Below, piece by piece: positions 9,232 to 16,993 of a stretch of DNA of 64,000 bases. Positions within the stretch are counted from its first letter, which is position 1; each line of letters opens with the position of its first letter. The position numbers and the translations under genes were made by a program. The notes beneath the pieces were generated by a model. That model was not told the origin of the DNA and made no database searches. It saw only the letters and a program-made list of their open reading frames with translations. This DNA is from Desulfosporosinus hippei DSM 8344 (GTDB lineage: Bacteria > Bacillota > Desulfitobacteriia > Desulfitobacteriales > Desulfitobacteriaceae), in NCBI RefSeq assembly GCF_900100785.1, contig NZ_FNCP01000008.1, positions 1 to 64,000 of the forward strand, given 5' to 3'.

Positions 9232-10364
9232 ACACCGTCCACTCCTATCTTTTCGCTGACAAAATTTGATCGACTTAATTGTTCTTGAAGATTAACTGTT
9301 TGCAGTTCATCAGCACGAAAGGTTTTAAAGGGAACCTTCAAGCTTTTGGCTGCTTCAATCAGTCCCACTTCATCAGATTTGAGGTCAATACTATAAATAC
9401 CCGCAATGGCTTTAAGGGAAGCCCCGAGTTCCTCGACAGCCATTTTTATGCGTTCCAAAATGACCTCCTGAGCAACTCCTCGTCTGCATCCCACCCCAAC
9501 ACTTAAAACCGGGGGGACTAAATATAGACAATCCCTTTTAAGCGGCAAATTCGGAAAAGCATCAATAATAACATTAGCTTGATCTTTCTCATTTTCACTT
9601 AAGAAACAATAATGAGCATCCTTTAGCAAGGCATGGTGCTCCGGCTTTAAGGGATACTTGGCCCAGACTTTAAGATATTCCCGGTTTAATAATAAGCTGT
9701 TGACCTCCGGCAAATGATATAGCGGTTCTACCTTCCAGCCAAATCTACGGGCATATTCGTCCGGAGCTACCATTCCTCTTACATCCGTAGCGGTGGTAAT
9801 AACGGGTACTGCCCCAATCTGGGCGGAAATTTGCTTAGCCCAAGTATTAGCGCCCCCTAAATGCCCGGACAGCAAAGGAATTACGAATTTTCCTTCCTCA
9901 TCTAAGACCAAAACAGCTGGGTCTCGATCTTTTCCTTCTATTAAAGAGGCTATCTGACGCACCACAATTCCTGTTGCCATGACAAAGATCAGCACTGCTG
10001 ATTCTTGCCACAGACGGGGCACAACATCCCTGAGATGGCTGAAGGTTTGCAATTGGATCTGAGATTGGACTTGGGTTTGGGCTTGTCGATTAGGCTTATC
10101 TCCCGGACGGAGTACCTTTTCATGAAGATAAACCTTAAATCCAACATTCTCCGGTAAAGTCTCGCCAATACGCAGGATCGTATCCAAGCCTCGATCAGTC
10201 AAGGACAAAAGAGCTGCTTTCCCGCTTGGAGGATTATCCATGTCCTCAAAGTCTTGGTGGTGGTTTTTCGTCGTCACCTTATTGGCTTCAGTGTTCACCT
10301 TACTTATCTGTTCCTTGTCGGTATTCATGGGTAAAGGTCGGATCGTAGAGTTTTGACCGTGCAT
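9123..10364 (-). CDS. cbiG: Cobalt-precorrin-5A hydrolase (CbiG)
   Basis: Opens the delta-lactone ring of cobalt-precorrin-5A and releases acetaldehyde. Recognisable segments: GKAALLSLTDRGLDTILRIGE (about 49-69), LIFVMATGIVVRQIA, VLVLDEEGKFVIPLLSGHLGGAN (central CbiG motif) and the C-terminal VGVGCRRGVAQEVILERI. The start is uncertain. The outermost ATG (10364) overlaps cbiF by 65 bases and adds a polar 48-residue tail. ATG codons at 10328 and 10241 are alternatives; the 10241 one has GAGG only 2 bases away. A Gln-rich insertion (about 93-104) is unusual. Confidence 0.93.
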   Translation of the reverse strand: MHGQNSTIRPLPMNTDKEQISKVNTEANKVTTKNHHQDFEDMDNPPSGKAALLSLTDRGLDTILRIGETLPENVGFKVYLHEKVLRPGDKPNRQAQTQVQSQIQLQTFSHLRDVVPRLWQESAVLIFVMATGIVVRQIASLIEGKDRDPAVLVLDEEGKFVIPLLSGHLGGANTWAKQISAQIGAVPVITTATDVRGMVAPDEYARRFGWKVEPLYHLPEVNSLLLNREYLKVWAKYPLKPEHHALLKDAHYCFLSENEKDQANVIIDAFPNLPLKRDCLYLVPPVLSVGVGCRRGVAQEVILERIKMAVEELGASLKAIAGIYSIDLKSDEVGLIEAAKSLKVPFKTFRADELQTVNLQEQLSRSNFVSEKIGVDGVCEAASLLGAQMGRLILPKTKGQGVTVAISIENYMS

Positions 10365-11094
10365 AACCCTTGGCAGGATCTAAGAAATCTCCTACCAGAA
10401 TTTGCGCCTGTTTACGGATTCCTGCCGCTTTTACCTTTTCCACGATAGTTTCTAGGGTTCCCAAGAGAATCTCTTCATCCGGCCAGCTTGCTTTAGCGAT
10501 AACGGCAATAGGAGTGGAGGCAGCGTAACCCCCATCCTGCAACTCTTTGACCACAGTTCCCATGTCTTGAACACTTAGGAAAATCGCCATACTGGCTTGA
10601 TGTTGAGCCAATTTAGAAAGTGCCTCACGCTCCGGTACGGGAGTTCGCCCGGCTAAACGAGTTAGAATCAAGGTTTGACTGATATCCGGCAGAGTAAATT
10701 CTCTCTTTACCGCTGCAGCAGCTGCAAACACTGAACTGACCCCCGGTATGACAGAATAGGGAATTTCTTGTTTATCTAAGTATTCGAATTGCTCCTTAAT
10801 AGCACCGTACATACTGGGATCTCCGGTATGAAGGCGAACAACAGTCTCTCCGTTATTCGTTCCCTCCAGCATGAGGGCCACTACTTCTTCAAGAGTGAGA
10901 TGAGCACTGTCATGACAAGGAACCCCCGGACGACACATCCCCAGCAATTCCGGATTAACTAACGATCCGGCATAAATCACCCGGTCTGCGCCTTCTATAG
11001 CCCGGGCTCCTTTGAGTGTGATGAGCTCAGGATCCCCCGGACCGGCTCCGACAAAAATCACTTGGCCTTGGCCGCTAGTTTTCTTCTGGCTCAC
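10300..11094 (-). CDS. cbiF: Cobalt-precorrin-4 C11-methyltransferase (CbiF)
   Basis: SAM-dependent methylase acting at C11. I choose the GTG ending at 11094: GGGAGGG lies 6 bases upstream, and the protein then starts VSQKKTSGQGQVIFVGAGPGDPELIT, as expected. Motifs: GAGPGDPELITLKGARA, VVRLHTGDPSMYGAIKEQ, VIPGVSSVFAAAAA and TRLAGRTPVPE. The outermost possible start would add 25 residues that encode no fold and lie inside cbiL. Overlap with cbiL is 20 bases. Confidence 0.95.
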   Translation of the reverse strand: MSQKKTSGQGQVIFVGAGPGDPELITLKGARAIEGADRVIYAGSLVNPELLGMCRPGVPCHDSAHLTLEEVVALMLEGTNNGETVVRLHTGDPSMYGAIKEQFEYLDKQEIPYSVIPGVSSVFAAAAAVKREFTLPDISQTLILTRLAGRTPVPEREALSKLAQHQASMAIFLSVQDMGTVVKELQDGGYAASTPIAVIAKASWPDEEILLGTLETIVEKVKAAGIRKQAQILVGDFLDPAKGYARSKLYDPTFTHEYRQGTDK

Positions 11095-11812
11095 TGTTTT
11101 CCCTCCCCAGTAAATCTTTTTTGACAAGCAACAGGCTGAGATAGTCGACTTTTTCAGATTTAAAATCATCGGGCTTAGGTTCCCAACGTATTTTCTCTTC
11201 AGCTTGTCCGAGACGAGTCAGTAAAACTGCCTTTCTCTCACGTTTTTCCAGCAGATCCAAAATGTCAGGCAGCCTGCGGGAGACTTTCATCAGGACTAGA
11301 TTAGGGAAGTTCAGGTAGTCTCCCACATCTTCCGTACTTGGTAAGATAAGGAGAGGTTCATCCCCTGTGGCCAGGGGCAGGTTAATCTTTGCTGCAGCAG
11401 CAGCCATGGCCGTTATTCCAGGAATGGTTTTAATGCATTCCTGGGGCAATTGTTTCTGAAGAATATTAAGCAGATAACTGTATGTACTATACAGGGATGG
11501 GTCGCCTAAGGTAATGAAGGCTACTGATTTGCCCTGTTTTAGTTCTTCCAGGAGGGTTTGAGCTCCATCTTGCCATGCTTTTTCTAAAACCTGCTGATCA
11601 GAAGTCATGGGCATTTCCAGCTCTACTAAACGAGCCTTCGCGGGGCAATGAACTTTAGCAATATCCCAAGCCACACTTTCTCGATCCATCTTGGATTTTG
11701 GAATAGCTACTAAATCCACGGATTGAAGTACATTAACAGCTTGCAAAGTCAAGAGCTGAGGGTCACCGGGACCGACTCCGACTCCATAGAATTTTCCCCA
11801 TGTTGTATTCAT
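11075..11812 (-). CDS. cbiL: Cobalt-factor II / precorrin-2 C20-methyltransferase (CbiL)
   Basis: SAM methylase that adds the C20 methyl group. Begins GKFYGVGVGPGDPQLLTLQAV, with AFITLGDPSLYSTYSYLL, TIPGITAMAAAAAKINLPLATGDEPLLILPS typical of CobI/CbiL. About 245 residues. The ATG ending at 11812 shares its A with the TGA of cbiET (TGATG), a classic coupling arrangement; a GTG one codon upstream is also possible. Confidence 0.95.
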   Translation of the reverse strand: MNTTWGKFYGVGVGPGDPQLLTLQAVNVLQSVDLVAIPKSKMDRESVAWDIAKVHCPAKARLVELEMPMTSDQQVLEKAWQDGAQTLLEELKQGKSVAFITLGDPSLYSTYSYLLNILQKQLPQECIKTIPGITAMAAAAAKINLPLATGDEPLLILPSTEDVGDYLNFPNLVLMKVSRRLPDILDLLEKRERKAVLLTRLGQAEEKIRWEPKPDDFKSEKVDYLSLLLVKKDLLGRENSEPEEN

Positions 11813-13062
11813 CACTTTTCCCCTTTTCTTGCTGAGATAATAAAGATTGGATTCAAAGCTTGAGCCATATGCAGGGTTTGTACTGCTTTCCAGCGGACAG
11901 CTTGAATAGAAACCGTATCAATATCCTGATAGTTGTAATCCGAGAGCAATTTTAATCCTTGGGCAACAGTTTCTATGGTTACTGCTGTGATGACGATCCT
12001 TCCCCCTTTAATTAAGGGAACTGTTTGTAGTATTTCCGACAGTCTGCCGCTGCTGCCGCCAATGATACAGACATCCACCGGAGGCAGCTCTCCAAAGACA
12101 TCGGGAGCGGCTCCTGGAATTAGCCGAAGATTTGGAACTCCAAACTTTTCTTGATTAGCTAGAATTAGTTCCTGAGCCTCGGTATTGTGTTCGATGGCGT
12201 AAACCACACCGGCAGAAGCCAGACCGGCAGCTTCAATACTTATACTCCCCGTACCCGCGCCAATGTCCACAACGCAATCCTTTGTGGAAATTTGGGCTTT
12301 GGCCAGGACTTGGACGCGAATTTCCGCTTTGGTCATGGGAACCTTACCCCTTAAGAACTCCTCGTCTGGAATCCCCAGCCTTAACTTTGTACCTCTCTCA
12401 GGGGGATCGGAATCAGATGGTTGGTTATTAGAGATACTCGTTTGGTTAGAATCCGGATGAAGAATGACAATGGCATTCTTTAGCAAGGTCTCTTCCTGAG
12501 CCAACTTCTCTGCATCCATTGTTGCCCAAAACTCCTCCGGATAAGCCAGGGCATTTCCTATGGATATCTGCGGATTATTTCCCTGCTCCAGATAAAATTG
12601 AGCAATTGCCTGGGGAGTGTTTTCCCCACCGGTCAGAACCGCTGTAGGTCGAGTTATCACTTGAGGTAATACTGACAGCTCGCGGCCATGAACACTGGCA
12701 AAGTCTGCCTCCTGCCAAGCAAGCTCAGCTCTGGCAAAGGCAAACTGCAGAGAACTAATCCCCGGATGTACATCGATCCTCTCCTCGGGAAACTCTTTCT
12801 TGAGTCTAGGTAAAAAACTAAAAAACCCTGGATCGCCGGAGACGAGGACTCCAATAACGTTCTTTTCCCTTAAGGCGCTTCTGATCACTTCTATACTACT
12901 GGCCAGATTACCGGATAGGACATAGGTTTGTCCTGTGAAATCTGGAAAGAGTTCCAGAGCCCTAGATCCTCCGATCAAGATTTCGCAGTTCTTCACAAGC
13001 TCATTAATCGCGGGTGGCAACCATTCCGGCCTCCCAGGGCCAATGCCGATCACCTGTAACAT
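11812..13062 (-). CDS. cbiET: Cobalt-precorrin-6B/7 C5,C15-methyltransferase, fused (CbiET)
   Basis: Bifunctional protein: the N-terminal CbiE domain (about 1-205; MLQVIGIGPGRPEWLPP, VLVSGDPGFFSFL, HPGISSLQFAFAR) methylates C5. The C-terminal CbiT domain (about 230-416; PMTKAEIRVQVLAKAQI, SAM site VVDIGAGTGSISIEAA, CIIGGSSGRLSEIL) methylates C15 and decarboxylates the C12 acetate. The linker is Ser/Asn-rich. ATG start at 13062 with AAGGG 6 bases upstream. First gene of the operon, downstream of the B12 riboswitch and its terminator. Confidence 0.96.
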   Translation of the reverse strand: MLQVIGIGPGRPEWLPPAINELVKNCEILIGGSRALELFPDFTGQTYVLSGNLASSIEVIRSALREKNVIGVLVSGDPGFFSFLPRLKKEFPEERIDVHPGISSLQFAFARAELAWQEADFASVHGRELSVLPQVITRPTAVLTGGENTPQAIAQFYLEQGNNPQISIGNALAYPEEFWATMDAEKLAQEETLLKNAIVILHPDSNQTSISNNQPSDSDPPERGTKLRLGIPDEEFLRGKVPMTKAEIRVQVLAKAQISTKDCVVDIGAGTGSISIEAAGLASAGVVYAIEHNTEAQELILANQEKFGVPNLRLIPGAAPDVFGELPPVDVCIIGGSSGRLSEILQTVPLIKGGRIVITAVTIETVAQGLKLLSDYNYQDIDTVSIQAVRWKAVQTLHMAQALNPIFIISARKGEK

Positions 13063-13156
13063 TCATTACCCTTCTTCCCTAATGTTGATGTTTAGTACTT
13101 GTTAGCCTTCAGTTCAGGCTGTGTAGCCCAGATCTTGCAAGCCCAGCTTATTCGGG

Positions 13157-13237
13157 GAAGACAGTTTCTGCGAAATGCTTAATCCGTGCGAAGACAGTGT
13201 CTGCAAGAATGCGTAATCCGTGCGAAGACAGTGTCTT
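13157..13237. repeat. Tandem repeat of about 33-34 bases, 2.4 copies
   Basis: Units start with GAAGACAGTnTCT and end AATCCGTGC: unit 1 at 13157-13189, unit 2 at 13190-13223, and a partial unit from 13224. The last copy contains the small inverted repeat GAAGAC-AGT-GTCTTC. It lies in the untranslated leader between the riboswitch terminator and cbiET. Confidence 0.75.
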
Positions 13238-13238
13238 C

Positions 13239-13254
13239 GTGTGTGTGTGTGTGT
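13239..13254. repeat. (GT)8 dinucleotide tract
   Basis: Eight uninterrupted GT units on the plus strand (CA in the operon transcript) directly follow the tandem repeats in the cbiET leader. A GTGTGTG stretch in the transcript at about 13331-13340, between riboswitch and terminator, is complementary to it. Confidence 0.8.
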
Positions 13255-13288
13255 CGCTTAGCATTCCGAGGCTTCCTACTAGCTGGTA

Positions 13289-13314
13289 TAAAAAAACGAG
13301 CCTGAGCGGCTCGT
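13289..13314 (-). terminator. Intrinsic terminator of the cbi-operon B12 riboswitch
   Basis: In the minus-strand transcript ACGAGCC-GCTCA-GGCTCGT is followed by a run of seven T. It sits 57 bases downstream of the aptamer and before cbiET. ACGAGC in the upstream segment near 13345-13360 could pair with the 3' arm to form an antiterminator; this competing pairing is inference. Confidence 0.88.
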
Positions 13315-13370
13315 ATGGTTTACCCAAATAAACACACACATCTCCTATCGCTCGTAGGTTGGTGATGCTA

Positions 13371-13530
13371 CTTAAGGCAGGTTTCCTGGCTTCAGATCAT
13401 CATTTTCTCCATTAATCATGTCTAATAACACAACTAGGCGAAGAAAACTCCTTGTTTACAGTGGCGGGACCGCGCCGGATTTTCACCGACTTCCCCTCTT
13501 TGATCCTTTAAATTCAAAGGAACCTTAAGC
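13371..13530 (-). ncRNA. Cobalamin riboswitch (cbi operon)
   Basis: The minus strand carries the B12-box AGCCAGGAAACCTGCC (13377-13391), the internal GCCACTG segment and the GAAnnCGGTGAAAATCCGGCGCGG core typical of the cobalamin aptamer, read from about 13490 down to 13455. The P1 helix is formed by CTTAAGG (13524-13530) and CCTTAAG (13371-13377). Adenosylcobalamin binding should favour the terminator at 13289-13314 and turn off the 13-gene operon. Confidence 0.95.
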
Positions 13531-13536
13531 ATAACA

Positions 13537-13566
13537 ATATTAATTTAACAAATTGCGTCTTAACAA
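13537..13566 (-). promoter_or_regulatory. Putative sigma-A promoter of the cbi operon
   Basis: On the minus strand TTGTTA (13561-13566) and TAATAT (13537-13542) are separated by 18 bases, placing the transcript start just before the P1 helix of the riboswitch. Confidence 0.6.
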
Positions 13567-13752
13567 TAATGAGTTATTCTATAAGTATATACTAAATTCC
13601 TCTATTTCAAAATAATTTGTTAAAAACATTATAATATTCACAAAGTTTATTCAAATGCATGTCATTCTAGTATTCTTATTATGTTCTTGTTCTACGTAAG
13701 CGGATATGTTAGATTATTGATAGGAAATAAATGGAACAGGGGGTGGATTTCC

Positions 13753-14331
13753 TTGGGTAAAAATCTAAAATACAATCAACGATTGTTTACATACCAAGAT
13801 TACCTCACGTGGCCAGAAGTTGAACGCTGGGAATTACTTAATGGGAAAGCTTACAATATGACTCCTGCCCCTTCGCGTAAGCATCAAGAGATTTCTGGTC
13901 AGTTACATACTCTATTCAACAATTATATGAAAGGAAAACAATGCAGAGTTTATGCTGCCCCCTTCGAGGTACGTTTACCCCAAGTACATGAGACTGCTGA
14001 TCAAACATCTACTGTCGTTCAACCTGATCTTGTCCTCGTTTGTGACACAAATAAATTAGATGATCGGGGTTGTCTAGGAAGTCCAGACTTGGTTATTGAG
14101 ATAACTTCACCCTCTACGTTTCAAAAAGACCTTAAAGAAAAATTTAATCTTTATGAAAAGGTTGGGGTTCGTGAGTACTGGATCGTTCACCCGGAGGAAA
14201 AGACTATTTCGGTTTTCCAACTTACTAAGGAAGGAAAATTTAGCCGCCCGGAAGTGTATATTGAGGAAGATTCAATCGTCGTAGGTATTTTTCAAGATCT
14301 TTTAATAGATTTGCAGGATGTTTTTTCTTAA
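13753..14331 (+). CDS. Uma2 family (DUF820) PD-(D/E)XK endonuclease-like protein
   Basis: Member of the Uma2 family, predicted restriction-endonuclease-fold proteins of unknown biological role, common in clostridia and cyanobacteria. Visible motifs: FTYQDYLTWPEVERWELLNG at the N-terminus, APSRKHQEISGQL, VQPDLVLVCD (D of the catalytic core), SPDLVIEITSPSTFQKDLKEKFNLYEKVGVREYWIVHPE with the E-I and K positions of the nuclease motif. The frame opens at 13681, but a TTG at 13753 has AGGGGGTGG six bases upstream and gives the usual length of about 192 residues. Own hairpin terminator downstream. Standalone on the plus strand, opposite to its neighbours. Confidence 0.85.
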   Translation: MGKNLKYNQRLFTYQDYLTWPEVERWELLNGKAYNMTPAPSRKHQEISGQLHTLFNNYMKGKQCRVYAAPFEVRLPQVHETADQTSTVVQPDLVLVCDTNKLDDRGCLGSPDLVIEITSPSTFQKDLKEKFNLYEKVGVREYWIVHPEEKTISVFQLTKEGKFSRPEVYIEEDSIVVGIFQDLLIDLQDVFS

Positions 14332-14363
14332 GTATTAAGGAAAGAGAATAGAACCGAAGAATA

Positions 14364-14395
14364 GGGGCGTGTTTAAGTTTAATGAAACACGCCCC
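14364..14395 (+). terminator. Hairpin terminator after the Uma2 gene
   Basis: GGGGCGTGTTT-(10 nt)-AAACACGCCCC followed after a few bases by CTTTTTAT. It may also terminate the converging radical SAM gene. The AAACACGCCC arm recurs in the hairpin at 20992-21028. Confidence 0.75.
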
Positions 14396-14413
14396 TGCCC
14401 TCTTTTTATACAC

Positions 14414-15760
14414 TTATTCAATATGATAAGAAAGCTTTCTTGCTAATCTACCAACAGAACTCATAAAACCAAAACTAGCAATTTTAGAAATTAATTTCCC
14501 AAATTTACGGTAGATTAAACTAAATAAAAGATAAGGCACTTTTTGCTTCGGATGGTCAGGTATTCTTTTAAAAATATTTTTAAATGAGTAGAACTCTTTG
14601 TAAATCCACAAATACCCCTCTAGTAATTCTTTCTGACTCATCTGTTTAGGGGAAAAGACAACGTTTGCAGTGTTATAATGGCTTAAATCAAAATCAACAA
14701 TCCTTCCCTCTGCAAAGAACCTTTCATATAAAACTGTACCTGGATACGGAGTGAGAATGTGAGCTGTCATTGTTTCAACTTTGTTTTTAACCAACCAGTC
14801 TAGAGTGTTTTGAAAAACTTGGGGAGAATCATGATCAAAACCAAAGACAAGGCTGGCATTTACCATAATACCTCGCTTATGCAGCTCATGAATTAAGCGC
14901 TCATAATTTTCTCGTTTATTTTGGAACTTTTGAACACTTCGAATGGACTGTTCATTAATTGACTCGAAGCCAATAAATAGGCTTTGACAACCACTCTCTT
15001 GCATTTGATCTAATACATCCAGATGATTGAGTATATTAGCAGATACAGCGGCATTCCATTTGAGACCAAGGGGTTTAATTTCCTTAAGAAATGCTCTGGT
15101 CCAGCCGATATCACCAATTAGGTTATCATCAATGAACATGACGTGTTTGGTTTTTAGTCGTTTTATCTCCTCAAGGACATTGGCTATTGGCCGATTGCGA
15201 TATTGATGATGTACATAATCGCAGCTATTATAGCAGAATTCACATTTAAAGGGGCATCCACGGCTGGCAACAATGATATTAGTATAGAGGTATTTTCCAG
15301 AGGGAGTTAGACTCCAGCGTGGAATAGGTATTTTGCTGGGATCAGCTATTATCGTGGAATAATACTTAGGTTTTAGTTGACCTAGACTTACGTCGGAAAG
15401 AATATCAAGCCAAACGTTTTCTGCCTCTCCGATACAAACAGAATCCGCAAACTGTAAGGCTTCCTCAGAATTTGCACTGACATGAATACCGCCCAGGATG
15501 ACAGGTACCTTTTTCTTGCGATAATACTCAGCAATTTGATATGCTCGATTAGAAGTATCAATATTCACTGTAATTCCAACTAGATCAGGGGAATCCTCTA
15601 AGTTAAGTAGATTAGCATTTTCATCTTCAATGATTATTGAATGTTCCTTCGGAGTAAGAGCAGCTAATACTAAAAGGGACAAGGAAGGTGACATTAAGCG
15701 TTTAAATTCTGAATCCATAGGTCTAAGACTCATTTTTGGCTGGATTAATTTAATTTTCAT
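14414..15760 (-). CDS. B12-binding-domain radical SAM protein
   Basis: 448-residue radical SAM enzyme. The N-terminal part (about 1-150) has the B12-binding-like Rossmann layout (DLVGITVNIDTSNRAYQIAEYYRKK, VILGGIHVSANSEEALQFADSVCIGEAE). The SAM [4Fe-4S] cluster motif CPFKCEFC lies at about 183-190, followed by FIDDNLIGD and IGFESINEQSIRSVQKFQNK typical of the HpnP/HpnJ-like, DUF4070-containing group. Substrate unknown; no hopanoid or tetrapyrrole partner gene adjoins it. ATG start with AAAGGG upstream. Position next to the cobalamin operons is suggestive only. Cobalamin binding itself is not proven, because the classical DxHxxG is absent as in many of these enzymes. Confidence 0.82.
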   Translation of the reverse strand: MKIKLIQPKMSLRPMDSEFKRLMSPSLSLLVLAALTPKEHSIIIEDENANLLNLEDSPDLVGITVNIDTSNRAYQIAEYYRKKKVPVILGGIHVSANSEEALQFADSVCIGEAENVWLDILSDVSLGQLKPKYYSTIIADPSKIPIPRWSLTPSGKYLYTNIIVASRGCPFKCEFCYNSCDYVHHQYRNRPIANVLEEIKRLKTKHVMFIDDNLIGDIGWTRAFLKEIKPLGLKWNAAVSANILNHLDVLDQMQESGCQSLFIGFESINEQSIRSVQKFQNKRENYERLIHELHKRGIMVNASLVFGFDHDSPQVFQNTLDWLVKNKVETMTAHILTPYPGTVLYERFFAEGRIVDFDLSHYNTANVVFSPKQMSQKELLEGYLWIYKEFYSFKNIFKRIPDHPKQKVPYLLFSLIYRKFGKLISKIASFGFMSSVGRLARKLSYHIE

Positions 15761-15805
15761 TCCATTGCCCTTTCTTTTTACTTAAAGATCCCAACTTGAT
15801 TATGA

Positions 15806-16021
15806 CTAATTGTCTTGGTCACTTTTGTATTCTAAAATATCTCCTGGCTGACATTCTAGAGCTTTACAAATCCCCTCTAACGTTGTTAATCGAATCGCTT
15901 TGGCTTTCCCATTTTTCAGAATAGAAAGGTTAGCCATTGTTATTCCAACTCTCTCCGAAAGTTCTGTAACGCTCATTTTTCTTTTAGCCAACATCACGTC
16001 AATATTAATTATAATCGCCAT
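15806..16021 (-). CDS. Xre/Cro-type HTH regulator (YozG-like)
   Basis: Small DNA-binding protein of 71 residues: MAIIINIDVMLAKRKMSVTE opens the helix-turn-helix, then ERVGITMANLSILKNGKAKAIRLTTLEGICKALECQPGDILEY. The ATG ending at 16021 is used because GAGGTG lies 6 bases upstream; the apparent earlier start falls inside that ribosome site. It follows the DUF2975 membrane gene by 10 bases; such pairs are a recurrent two-gene module in Firmicutes, where the membrane partner may control the regulator. Confidence 0.87.
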   Translation of the reverse strand: MAIIINIDVMLAKRKMSVTELSERVGITMANLSILKNGKAKAIRLTTLEGICKALECQPGDILEYKSDQDN

Positions 16022-16031
16022 CTTATTCACC

Positions 16032-16511
16032 TCAGACTGTTAAATCATTTTCAGACTTTATCTCTATGGCACTTCTTAATAGTTTTTGAAGAACAGCGGC
16101 AAAAACCCCAACCACACTGCAACCAAAAATAATGACCATTCCGATTACTATAATGCCTGGGGCATCATCTACCTCAGCCATGAGATAGATCAGTGGCATA
16201 AATACCACGTATAAAGAACTGATGGTGATGGCACAGTATTTGATATTCTTTAAAGCCTTTACCGATAACTCCGAGAACGCCTGGTTATTATCAATATAGC
16301 TTAAAAGTCTTAAGGCCTGGTACAAGGCAACGAAAAATACTATCGCCGTTACATACAACCCTATTAAAAAGGGATATTGCAAATAAGCTAACGTTGGATT
16401 TAACTCTGCAAAAAATTCAGCTATCTCAGGCACCACAAAAATACATAAAGCAATGACAGGAAGACTCATTAGAATAACCACTAACTTTAAAAAGAATGTT
16501 TCTCGTTTCAT
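16032..16511 (-). CDS. DUF2975 family membrane protein
   Basis: 159-residue protein with four hydrophobic segments (about 7-29, 45-68, 90-112, 119-143 from the ATG at 16511), a pattern seen in DUF2975 proteins. AGAGGTG stands about 7 bases before the ATG. Co-transcribed with the small HTH regulator just downstream; its function is unknown, but the pair is likely a membrane-linked signalling/regulatory module. Confidence 0.82.
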   Translation of the reverse strand: MKRETFFLKLVVILMSLPVIALCIFVVPEIAEFFAELNPTLAYLQYPFLIGLYVTAIVFFVALYQALRLLSYIDNNQAFSELSVKALKNIKYCAITISSLYVVFMPLIYLMAEVDDAPGIIVIGMVIIFGCSVVGVFAAVLQKLLRSAIEIKSENDLTV

Positions 16512-16579
16512 CAATAGCACCTCTCTTATTTGATAGTTGTATTCTAATGCATTATTTATCGTTTTGCAACAAACAATTA

Positions 16580-16609
16580 TTGGTTGGCGTTATTTTTATG
16601 TCGTAATAC
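16580..16609 (+). promoter_or_regulatory. Putative promoter of the structured RNA
   Basis: TTGGTT (16580-16585), 18-base spacer, TAATAC (16604-16609). Predicted start near 16616, just before the GC-richer structured segment. Confidence 0.5.
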
Positions 16610-16615
16610 AATTAG

Positions 16616-16808
16616 CGATTAACAGAAACGAGGACGAAAGGCCCGAGGCTTTGCAAGTGCAACTGCAAAGAATGCTGGCCCTAGATTATAGCGATAACTA
16701 GCCACAACCGTCGAGGAACGACTAACGACCCTTTACCAGGTTCCGCCAAGTACTTTAGGTTAAGCCCTCTATAACTTGAGATTCATAGAGGGTTTAACTA
16801 TTTTTTTA
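16616..16808 (+). ncRNA. Candidate structured non-coding RNA with own terminator
   Basis: About 190 bases, markedly more GC-rich than the flanks and without an open reading frame. Possible helices: CTTTGCA/TGCAAAG (16649-16670) inside a GGCC/GGCC stem (16640-16680), a CTAG/CTAG hairpin (16681-16701), GTCG-AGGAA-CGAC (16710-16722), and AAAGG (16637-16641) with CCTTT (16730-16734) closing a multi-branch junction. It ends with the intrinsic terminator CCCTCTAT/ATAGAGGG (16765-16792) and T7. Size and design resemble large clostridial structured RNAs such as raiA, but I cannot confirm family membership by eye. Not a tRNA, tmRNA or B12 riboswitch. Confidence 0.55.
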
Positions 16809-16850
16809 TCGATAATTAAATTAATCTCTAATTCCTTAACAAAGGAACCG

Positions 16851-16886
16851 ACAGAGGGTGTTAGATTCAGGTGAACACACCTCTGT
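16851..16886. repeat. Inverted repeat ACAGAGG.../...CCTCTGT
   Basis: ACAGAGGGTGT and ACACACCTCTGT flank a 13-base loop between the structured RNA and the leader ORF, followed by CCTTATTTTAT. It could be a weak terminator or a leader hairpin of the metallopeptidase mRNA. Confidence 0.5.
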
Positions 16887-16951
16887 CCTTATTTTATCTG
16901 CATTTCAAGTTCGCACCTAATAATTGCCTTTCTTGCCAGTGAGGATTACCA

Positions 16952-16993
16952 ATGGATACCTCTAGCGCAAAGCAAGATTCATTGCTAAACTGA
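16952..16993 (+). CDS. 13-residue leader peptide coupled to the metallopeptidase
   Basis: ATG at 16952 has a good ribosome site (GTGAGG, 7 bases upstream) and reads MDTSSAKQDSLLN before a TGA whose A starts the next gene (TGATG). The large downstream gene has no ribosome site of its own, so its translation probably depends on re-initiation after this ORF. It could also be the remains of an N-terminus separated by a frameshift, but the short ORF shows no signal or membrane character. Confidence 0.5.
   Translation: MDTSSAKQDSLLN

Noticed and set aside
13157-13254. Tandem repeat considered as a CRISPR array
   Set aside because: Units are contiguous without unique spacers, only 2.4 copies, and no cas genes are near.
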